A stretch of DNA of 64,000 nt, taken from assembly GCF_017573465.1 (NCBI RefSeq), contig NZ_JAGEPF010000002.1, positions 186,001-250,000 on the forward strand. Reading direction: 5' to 3'. Position numbers and translations under genes: made by a program. Source of the DNA: Actinomadura violacea. GTDB lineage: Bacteria > Actinomycetota > Actinomycetes > Streptosporangiales > Streptosporangiaceae. The notes below the pieces were generated by a model. That model made no database searches and was not told the DNA's origin. It was given only the letters and a program-made list of their open reading frames with translations. This document shows, piece after piece, positions 57,711 to 64,000 of this stretch; position 1 is the first letter of the stretch, and the number at the start of each line of letters is the position of its first letter.

Positions 57711-58853
57711 GTGGGGCTGACGAGTTCGGGCCTGCTCGCCGTGCTGTCGCTGCTCACCGCGGCGTGCCTGGCCGGCACCGTGTGGCTGTGGCCGCGCGCC
57801 GCCGGCGGCGGCGTCCGCGCCGCCGCGAGCCGCGCCGCGCTGCTCGCGGGCTGCCAGGTCGCCGTGCTGCTGACGCTGCTGACCGCGGTGAACACCTACT
57901 ACCTGTTCTACGGCTCGTGGCGGGACCTGCTGAGCGCCGCGGGCGGGAAGGCGACGCAGGCGCAGCACCCGCCGCCCGCCGGCCCCGGGACGCTCGCCGC
58001 CAGCCAGGCCGTCCGCAAGGTGCGCGCCGACCTCGACCCGGGCGGCAAGGGCAGGCGCACGCCCGCGCGCAACGGCCAGGTCGAGCACCTCGACATCCGC
58101 GGCATCCGCACCGGGATCTCCGCCGAGGCCTACGTCTACCTCCCGCCGCAGTACTTCCAGCCCGCCTACGCGGCGCGCCGCTTCCCGGTCGTGCTGCTCA
58201 TCGCCGGCTACCCCGCCGCCGACCGGATGGTCTGGATGAACAAGGGCCACATCCCCGAGGACGTGGCGAAGGCGCAGGCGGCGGGCCGGATCCAGCCGAT
58301 GATCTACGTGATGATGCGGCCGACCGTGGAGGAGGGCTGGGACACCGAGTGCGCCGACGTGCCCGGCGGCCCCCAGGTCGAGACGTTCTTCGCCCAGGAC
58401 GTCCCGGAGGCGGTCGCCGGCGTGTACCGGACGGCGCGCGAGCGCACCGGCTGGGGCCTCGCCGGCTACTCGACCGGCGGGTTCTGCGCGACCAAGCTCC
58501 TGCTGAAGCACTCCGACCGGTTCGCCGCGGCCGCGTCCATGGCCGGGCACTTCGACGCGCTGCTCGACCGCACCACCCGCGAGCTCTACGGCGGCAGCAA
58601 GACGATCCGGCGCGGCAACGACCTGATCTGGCGGCTGCGCAACCTGCCGCAGCCGCCGGTGTCGGTGCTGGTGGCCTCCGCGGACGTCGGCGAGAAGACG
58701 TTCCCGTCGGCGGAGAAGTTCATGGCGGCGGCGCGGCCGCCGCTCGTCGTCGACAAGCTGCTGCTGCCGACCGGCGGCCACAACTTCAAGACCTTCCGCA
58801 AGTACATCCCGCCGTCGATCGCGTGGCTGAGCGCGCACCTCAAGGGGGAGTGA
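57711..58853 (+). CDS. Membrane-anchored alpha/beta esterase
   Basis: A 380-residue protein with two N-terminal helices (about 6-26 and 41-62), a NTYYLFYGSWRDLL motif after the second, and an extracellular hydrolase domain like the esterase D/mycolyltransferase group (AYVYLPPQYFQ). The triad is Ser254 (GWGLAGYSTGG), probably Asp325 (ASADVGE) and His357 (TGGHNFKTF). It probably cleaves or transfers acyl groups at the cell surface. GTG 57711 follows AGAGGGGGC. The next gene is a paralog that overlaps by one base. Confidence 0.85.
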   Translation: MGLTSSGLLAVLSLLTAACLAGTVWLWPRAAGGGVRAAASRAALLAGCQVAVLLTLLTAVNTYYLFYGSWRDLLSAAGGKATQAQHPPPAGPGTLAASQAVRKVRADLDPGGKGRRTPARNGQVEHLDIRGIRTGISAEAYVYLPPQYFQPAYAARRFPVVLLIAGYPAADRMVWMNKGHIPEDVAKAQAAGRIQPMIYVMMRPTVEEGWDTECADVPGGPQVETFFAQDVPEAVAGVYRTARERTGWGLAGYSTGGFCATKLLLKHSDRFAAAASMAGHFDALLDRTTRELYGGSKTIRRGNDLIWRLRNLPQPPVSVLVASADVGEKTFPSAEKFMAAARPPLVVDKLLLPTGGHNFKTFRKYIPPSIAWLSAHLKGE

Positions 58854-60262
58854 TGGAGCCGATCGGTGCGGGCTTCCTCGCCCTGGTGTGCGTGCCGGCC
58901 GTCGCGTGCCTGGTCGCCGCGGTGGTGCTGTGGCCCCGGTTCGCCGGGCGCGGCGTGCGGCCGGTGGCGGCCCGGACGGGGCTGCTGCTCGGCTCGCAGG
59001 CGCTGCTGACGGCCGCGGTCGTGCTGCTCGTCAACCGGTACTTCGTCTTCTACGCGACCTGGGACGACCTGCTCGGCGGCACCACCACGAACGCGAAGGT
59101 GAAGCAGGTGCAGCCGAACCGCGGCGCGGAGGCGGCGCCCGCCGGGCTCGCGCACCGCGTCACGACGGCGCTCGGGCCGAAGCGGCGCGGGCACCCGCGC
59201 GACCCCGGGAAGGACGGACGGGTCGACCGGCTGGACGTGCAGGGCGCGCGCAGCGGCCTGGACGCGCAGGCCTACGTCTACCTCCCGCCGCAGTACTTCC
59301 AGCCCAAGTACGCGCACCAGCGGCTGCCGGTCGTGATCACCATCGCCGACGACGCGTCCGGCGGCGCGGCGGCGTGGCTGCACCAGGCGAAGCTGCCCGA
59401 CGAGGCCCTCGCCGCGGCCGCGACGGGCGGCGTCCAGCCGATGATCTACGCGATGCTGGGGCCGGTCCGCAGGTTCACGCCCGCCAGGCCGCGGTCGGCG
59501 GAGCCGCCGTCCGCGGCCACCCCGCGCACCGGGCCGAGCGGGCGTCCGGGCGAGCGGGGCGGGCGCGGCCACAAGCACCGGACGGACGGTTCGCGCGGGC
59601 CCATCGGCGTCACGCCGGTGACGAAGCGGGGGCCGGCCAAGCCGCGCGACGTCCGCCCGGCCGGGTGCCTGGACCTGCCGGGCGTCGCGGGCGGGCAGGC
59701 CGAGACCTTCCTCTCCAAGGACCTGCCGCTCGCGCTGGCCGGCACCTACCGGCTGCCGGAGACGCGGGCGGGCTGGGGCCTCGCGGGGCTCACGGCGGGC
59801 GGGCAGTGCGCCGCGCGGCTGGCGATGCTGCACTCCGACCTGTTCACCGCCGCCGCGTCGCTGAACGGCCGGTTCGGGCTGCCGACGGACGGGACCGGCG
59901 CGCGGACGGTCGTCAAGGTCGCCCCTCCCGCGGCCGGGACGGGCGCAACGGCGAGCGGCGGGTCCGGGCGCCCGGTGAAGCAGGGTCCGGACGACCCGTA
60001 CGGGGGCAGCGAGGCGTACCGGCTCGAGCAGGACCTGACGTGGCGGCTGCAGCACCTTCCACCGCCGCCGATCTCGGTGCTGGCCGCCGCGCAGTCGGCC
60101 GGCGCCGACGCCCAGGCGGCGGAGCGGTTCACGGCGCTGGCGAAGCCGCCGATGCGCGTGGACAAGCTCCTGGTGCCCGGCGCCCGGGTGACGCTGGGTG
60201 AGTGGCGCTCCGAGCTGCCGGCGGTGCTGGCGTGGCTCAGCGCCCACCTGAAGGGCGAATGA
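58853..60262 (+). CDS. Esterase paralog with lost catalytic triad
   Basis: A 469-residue copy of the upstream protein with the same two helices, the NRYFVFYATWDDLL motif and the AYVYLPPQYFQ strand. The aligned triad is gone: Thr314 (GLTAGG) replaces Ser, Ser415 replaces Asp and Val446 replaces His. It carries an inserted Arg/Pro/Gly-rich region at about 205-270 and another near 350-380. The start overlaps the upstream stop (TGATG), so both are made together. It probably acts as a binding or regulatory partner. Confidence 0.82.
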   Translation: MEPIGAGFLALVCVPAVACLVAAVVLWPRFAGRGVRPVAARTGLLLGSQALLTAAVVLLVNRYFVFYATWDDLLGGTTTNAKVKQVQPNRGAEAAPAGLAHRVTTALGPKRRGHPRDPGKDGRVDRLDVQGARSGLDAQAYVYLPPQYFQPKYAHQRLPVVITIADDASGGAAAWLHQAKLPDEALAAAATGGVQPMIYAMLGPVRRFTPARPRSAEPPSAATPRTGPSGRPGERGGRGHKHRTDGSRGPIGVTPVTKRGPAKPRDVRPAGCLDLPGVAGGQAETFLSKDLPLALAGTYRLPETRAGWGLAGLTAGGQCAARLAMLHSDLFTAAASLNGRFGLPTDGTGARTVVKVAPPAAGTGATASGGSGRPVKQGPDDPYGGSEAYRLEQDLTWRLQHLPPPPISVLAAAQSAGADAQAAERFTALAKPPMRVDKLLVPGARVTLGEWRSELPAVLAWLSAHLKGE

Positions 60263-60357
60263 CCGCTATGCCCGCATTGCCCCCGACCGGCCCGCTACCT
60301 CCCAGGGAGTAGGCGCGCTGCCTCCTGCCGGCCGACGTGCCGCGCGCCGGCGGTGGC

Positions 60358-60363
60358 TACCGT
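60358..60363 (+). promoter_or_regulatory. Leaderless -10 element of the histidine kinase gene
   Basis: TACCGT, then 6 nt, then ATG 60370. Confidence 0.5.
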
Positions 60364-60369
60364 GCAGGA

Positions 60370-61734
60370 ATGAGCACTTCGCCGCCGCACGCGGCGGCCC
60401 GGCCGCACTGGCCGCGGCCGTCCGCCTGGCCCGTCTGGGTCGTCCCGCTGCTCGTGCTGCTCGTCGAGTTCTTCGGGGCGATGGCCGCGCAGCACGGTGC
60501 GACCCGCGACCGGGCGTGGGACCGCGGCGACGGCTGGGGGCGCGGGCACGGCTGGGGCGACGGCTCGCAGGGCTACGGCATCACGCACCTGGACGCGCTC
60601 GGGTTCGCGATCGTCCTCGCGGGGCCGGCGCTGCTGCTGCTGCGCCGCCGCTGTCCCGTGCCGACGCTCGCGGCGACCGGCCTGCTCACCGGCCTGTACT
60701 TCCTGCGCGCCTACCCCTACGGCCCGGCGTTCGCGGCCGTCGGCGTCGCGATGCTGGGCGCGATCGTCGCCGGGCACCGGCTCGTGACCTGGGCCGGGAC
60801 GGCGGTCTCGGTGGCCGTGTACTTCGGCATCACCGCGCTGATCGGCGTCCCGTTCGACCAGCGCGGCAAGCCCGGCGTCCTCTTCCCCGTCGAGGAGCCG
60901 AGCGTCGGCGGGGTCAGCGTCGTCGTCGGCTGGTCCCTCGCGGTGCTGGTCACCGCCGAGCTCGTCCGGATGACCGGGCAGCGGGCCGCCGAGCGGGACC
61001 GCACCCGCGCCGAGGAGGAGCGGCGGCAGGCCAGCGAGGAGCGGCTGCGGATGGCCCGCGAGCTGCACGACGTCCTCGCGCACAACATCTCGATGATCAA
61101 CGTGCAGGCGGGCGTCGCGCTGCACCTGATGGACGGCGACCCCGAGCAGGCCCGCACCGCGCTCACCGCGATCAAGGACGCCAGCAAGGAGGCGCTGACC
61201 GAGATGCGGTCGGTGATCGGGGCGCTGCGGGCGCAGGGCGAGACCGCGCCGCGCTCCCCCACCGCCGGGCTCGCCCGGCTGGACGACCTGCTCGACCGGG
61301 CCCGCTCCGCCGGGCTCACGGTGGACGCCGAGACGGCCGGGGAGCCGCGCCCGCTGCCGGCGGGCGCCGACCTCGCCGCGTTCCGGATCGTCCAGGAGTC
61401 GCTGACGAACGTGACCCGGCACGCGGGCCCGGGGCCGGTGACGGCGCGGGTCCGCATCGCCTACGGTGAGCGGGAGGTGGAGGTGCGGGTCGAGGACGAC
61501 GGCCGCGGCGCGCCCCTGCTGGACGACCATCGGGGCGGCAGCGGCATCCGCGGCATGCGGGAGCGGGCCGCCGCGCTCGGCGGGACGTTCGACGCGGGGC
61601 CGCGGGCGGGCGGCGGCTTCGCCGTCCGGGCGACGCTGCCGCTCACCGGGGAGCCGGCCGACGCCGCGGACCCCGGTGACGCCGGCGGCGCCGACGACGG
61701 CCCGGGCGACCCCGCGGAGAGGGACGGTCAATGA
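60370..61734 (+). CDS. Sensor histidine kinase (NarX/DesK type)
   Basis: A 454-residue membrane kinase with about five helices in the first 200 residues. A short external stretch near 45-70 is rich in Gly, Trp and Asp (DRGDGWGRGHGWGDG). The HisKA_3 box is MARELHDVLAHNI with phospho-His233. The ATPase part has FRIVQESLTNVTRHA and VEDDGRGAP. The regulator gene overlaps its stop. TACCGT 6 nt before the ATG implies a leaderless mRNA. The signal is unknown. Confidence 0.9.
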   Translation: MSTSPPHAAARPHWPRPSAWPVWVVPLLVLLVEFFGAMAAQHGATRDRAWDRGDGWGRGHGWGDGSQGYGITHLDALGFAIVLAGPALLLLRRRCPVPTLAATGLLTGLYFLRAYPYGPAFAAVGVAMLGAIVAGHRLVTWAGTAVSVAVYFGITALIGVPFDQRGKPGVLFPVEEPSVGGVSVVVGWSLAVLVTAELVRMTGQRAAERDRTRAEEERRQASEERLRMARELHDVLAHNISMINVQAGVALHLMDGDPEQARTALTAIKDASKEALTEMRSVIGALRAQGETAPRSPTAGLARLDDLLDRARSAGLTVDAETAGEPRPLPAGADLAAFRIVQESLTNVTRHAGPGPVTARVRIAYGEREVEVRVEDDGRGAPLLDDHRGGSGIRGMRERAAALGGTFDAGPRAGGGFAVRATLPLTGEPADAADPGDAGGADDGPGDPAERDGQ

Positions 61735-62396
61735 TCAAGGTGCTGCTCGCCGACGACCAGGTGCTGGTCCGGGCGGGGTTCCGGGCGCTGCTGGACGCCC
61801 AGGACGACATCGAGGTGGCCGGGGAGGCGAGCGACGGCGAGGAGGCCGTGGCGCTGGCGCGCCGGCTGCGCCCCGACGTGATCCTGATGGACATCCGGAT
61901 GCCGGGCCTGGACGGGCTCGCCGCGACCCGCCGGATCGCCTCCGACGAGCGGCTGGGCGACGTCCGCATCGTGATCTTGACCACGTTCGAGCTGGACGAG
62001 TACGTGTTCGAGGCGCTGCGCGGCGGGGCGAGCGGGTTCCTGGTCAAGGACACCGAGCCGGTCGAGCTGATCCACGCGGTGCGGGCGGTCGCGGCCGGCG
62101 ACGCGCTGCTGTCGCCCGGCGTGACCCGGCGGCTGATCGCCGAGTTCGCGGCGCGGGCGAAGGAGCCGGCGCCGTCGCCGCGGCTGAACGCGCTGACCGA
62201 CCGGGAGCGCGAGGTGATGGCGCTGGTCGGCGAGGGGCTGTCGAACGAGGAGATCGCGGCGCGGCTGGTGGTCAGCCCGGCGACGGCCAAGACGCACGTG
62301 AGCCGGACGATGGTGAAGCTCGGCGCCCGCGACCGGGCGCAGCTGGTGGTGTTCGCCTACGAGTCGGGACTGGTCAAACCGGGCTGGCTGCCCTAG
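61731..62396 (+). CDS. NarL-type response regulator
   Basis: A 221-residue partner of the preceding kinase (ATGA overlap). The receiver has D8/D9 and phospho-site Asp54 (VILMDIRMPG), Lys in SGFLVKDTEP, and the helix-turn-helix LTDREREVMALVGEGLSNEE, then IAARLVVSPATAKTHVSRTM. Targets are not evident from the window. Confidence 0.92.
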   Translation: MIKVLLADDQVLVRAGFRALLDAQDDIEVAGEASDGEEAVALARRLRPDVILMDIRMPGLDGLAATRRIASDERLGDVRIVILTTFELDEYVFEALRGGASGFLVKDTEPVELIHAVRAVAAGDALLSPGVTRRLIAEFAARAKEPAPSPRLNALTDREREVMALVGEGLSNEEIAARLVVSPATAKTHVSRTMVKLGARDRAQLVVFAYESGLVKPGWLP

Positions 62397-62550
62397 CGTC
62401 ACGAGCCGGCGCCGGCGGCCCGCGGCGGCGCGGTCCGCGGGCGGGCGGCCCCTGCCCTGGAAATTCGCACTCTGTCGCGATTCACTGTCCCCGTCCGTGG
62501 TGACATGACAAGGTGGAACGCACAGGCCGTCACCGAAGCGAAGGAGTCCG

Positions 62551-63183
62551 GTGCCGCACGACACGAGGATCCTCGCCGTCGACGACCGCGAGGAGAACCT
62601 CACCGCCCTTTCGGCGGTGCTCGACGCGCTCCCGGTCGAGGTGGTCCCCGTCTCGTCCGGCCAGGCGGCCCTCAAGGAACTGCTGAGCGACGACTTCGCG
62701 CTGATCCTGCTCGACGTCGTGATGCCCGGGATGGACGGCTTCGAGACGGCCCAGCACATCAAGGCGCGGCCGCGCACCCGGGACATCCCGATCATCTTCC
62801 TGACCGCGGCCGGCGGGGAGAGCGAGCAGGCGTACCGCGGCTACGCGGCGGGCGCGGTCGACTTCCTGACCAAGCCGTTCGACCCGTGGCTGCTGCGCGC
62901 CAAGGTGTCGGTCTTCGTCGACCTGCACCGCAGCAACCTGGAGCTGCGCCGGCAGGCGGCGCTGCTGCGCCGCACCATCGCCGGGAACGGCGCCGCCGGC
63001 GCCGGCCTCGACGGCGCGCCGGACGCGGCGGCCTGCGAAGGGCTGCTGCCGGAGCTGGACCGGCGGCTCGCCGAGGTCGAGGACGCCCTCGCCCGGATGC
63101 GGTCCGGGGAGCCCTCCGACGACCTCGAGGCGCGCGTCGCCGATCTGCGGCTCGCGCTCGACGCGTTCTCCGCCGGAAGCTGA
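62551..63183 (+). CDS. Stand-alone receiver-domain protein
   Basis: The receiver has D11/D12, phospho-site Asp55 (ALILLDVVMPGMDG) and FLTKPFDP with the Lys. It has no DNA-binding domain. The remaining ~80 residues are helical and acidic (PELDRRLAEVEDALARM), possibly a coiled coil for a partner. GTG 62551 follows AAGGAGTCC. No kinase is adjacent beyond the separate pair upstream. Confidence 0.85.
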   Translation: MPHDTRILAVDDREENLTALSAVLDALPVEVVPVSSGQAALKELLSDDFALILLDVVMPGMDGFETAQHIKARPRTRDIPIIFLTAAGGESEQAYRGYAAGAVDFLTKPFDPWLLRAKVSVFVDLHRSNLELRRQAALLRRTIAGNGAAGAGLDGAPDAAACEGLLPELDRRLAEVEDALARMRSGEPSDDLEARVADLRLALDAFSAGS

Positions 63184-63360
63184 CCCGGCGCGAGGCGCCG
63201 CGAACCCCTGCCGTGGCGGGGTTCCGGACGCCCGTCAGTAGTCACTTACCGTAGTGGGTTGCGGCCCGCCCCTCACCCGCCTCGCCGCCCTCCGCGGTGA
63301 TCAATTTCGCAGGTCAACCGCCCTGATTCTTTACCTTCGAGTTCCCTGGACGGGTTTGCC

Positions 63361-63408
63361 GCAAGTAAGTACTTGAGGGTAACTTGCACTCAGTGTCACG
63401 CACGTGAC
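63361..63408. promoter_or_regulatory. Two palindromes upstream of the DUF6230 gene
   Basis: GCAAGT (63361-63366) and ACTTGC (63382-63387) are inverted half-sites around AAGTACTT. GTCACG-CA-CGTGAC follows at 63395-63408. They lie 60-110 bp before the start; this 285-bp gap (63184-63468) shows no gene. Confidence 0.45.
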
Positions 63409-63468
63409 CCGCATCACCGGGCACCCCCCGCCCGGCCCCCCGACCCCCGAACCCCCCAGGAGCCCCCT

Positions 63469-64000
63469 ATGACCGACTCCGCCGACGCCGGTCTCGGCCG
63501 CGTCCGCTGGAAGCGCTTCGCCGCCATCGCCGCCCCCGCCGCGGTCGGCGCGGGCGCCCTGGTCTTCATGACCGCGCAGGGCGCCATCGCCTCGTCGTTC
63601 GCCGTCTCCGGCAGCAGCTTCAAGGTCAGCGCCGCCTCCCTCAACGGGACGGGCTTCGTCCAGTACGGCGACGTCGACACCAGCAAGGACGGCGCGAAGC
63701 ACCCGGTGCAGATCTCCGGGATCAAGAACGCGACGATCACGGACATGTGCCAGTCGATGAAGGTCGGGCCGTTCACGCTGCGGCTCACCGCGGGCGACAA
63801 GGGCACCCCCGTCAAGGCGTCCGACCTCGTGCTGGACGTCGAGCAGCTGGACGCGAACGCCGAGTTCTCCAACATCGAGATCGGCCGGGACGCCAGCACC
63901 CTCGACAAGGGCCCGAGCGGCGCGAAGGGCGCGGCGGGCATGTTCGGCCAGCAGGCCGACTCGATCAAGCTGACCGGCGTCAAGCAGGTCGCGTGGGCGA
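63469..64000 (+). CDS. DUF6230 protein, C-terminus outside window
   Basis: About 177 residues are visible. A Lys/Arg-containing start is followed by a hydrophobic signal or anchor (AAIAAPAAVGAGALVFMTAQ) and GAIASSFAVSGSSFKVSAAS, the DUF6230 pattern often annotated as cholesterol esterase in streptomycetes without proof. AGGAG lies 7 nt before the ATG. DUF6230 genes are usually followed by a DUF6114 gene, which would lie outside the window. Confidence 0.85.
   Translation, partial: MTDSADAGLGRVRWKRFAAIAAPAAVGAGALVFMTAQGAIASSFAVSGSSFKVSAASLNGTGFVQYGDVDTSKDGAKHPVQISGIKNATITDMCQSMKVGPFTLRLTAGDKGTPVKASDLVLDVEQLDANAEFSNIEIGRDASTLDKGPSGAKGAAGMFGQQADSIKLTGVKQVAWA

Noticed and set aside
1..64000. rRNA, tRNA or phage genes
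   Set aside because: No region showed tRNA-like cloverleaf ends, rRNA stretches, or phage structural or integrase proteins on reading both strands.

Overview
The window is very GC-rich, packs genes tightly with many ATGA and GTGA start/stop overlaps, uses GTG (and probably TTG) starts often, and carries families typical of developmentally complex actinomycetes: a WhiJ-like XRE/DUF397 module, DUF5937, DUF6230 and DUF222-HNH proteins. An Actinomadura-like or related filamentous actinomycete is the best guess. This is inferred from protein families only; no rRNA or other marker is present.

Layout. 1-4.8 kb: a partial small gene, then an ABC sugar-import operon (binding protein, two permeases, ROK kinase) whose promoter holds a DasR-like operator. 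4.8-6.5 kb: a WhiJ-like regulatory module. 6.5-9.6 kb: two ~210-bp, internally palindromic repeats in opposite orientation enclose a PhzF-like gene and a DUF222/HNH gene. 9.8-14.7 kb: an isomerase-family protein, an NADP-type reductase with an HxlR regulator, a divergent LysR/YeiH pair and an ArsR regulator. 14.7-25.3 kb: an amino-acid ABC importer coupled to a CocE/S15 hydrolase, a serine hydrolase, an ABC exporter, a class V aminotransferase, a CBS protein and an XRE/membrane-protein pair. 25.4-31 kb: an ECF sigma factor with an LCP envelope protein, then a D,D-carboxypeptidase with a long acidic tail. 29.5-39.6 kb: a regulator-rich stretch in which each TetR gene sits with a likely target (MFS transporter plus PLP decarboxylase; TetX-like monooxygenase; cupin plus hydrolase).

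41-52.7 kb is an exopolysaccharide locus: GalE, a NarL-type regulator, a Wzz-like protein, a DegT aminotransferase, a CapD-like protein, a GT4 glycosyltransferase, a Wzy-like polymerase, a Wzx flippase, a small-type sugar transferase and an anchored hydrolase-like protein. Seven of these form one tightly coupled operon. A motif shared by the regulator promoter and the operon promoter suggests a common control.

53-64 kb holds an MBL-Rieske protein, two histidine kinase/response regulator pairs, a shortened cytochrome P450 with a pentapeptide repeat, tandem membrane-anchored esterases in which the second copy has lost its whole catalytic triad, a further response regulator, and the start of a DUF6230 gene. 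Several proteins in the window keep their fold motifs but lack expected catalytic residues (PhzF-like, CapD-like, P450, second esterase). At least eight genes have a TANNNT hexamer 6-7 nt before the start codon, which suggests widespread leaderless transcription. No rRNA, tRNA, CRISPR array or transposase was seen.
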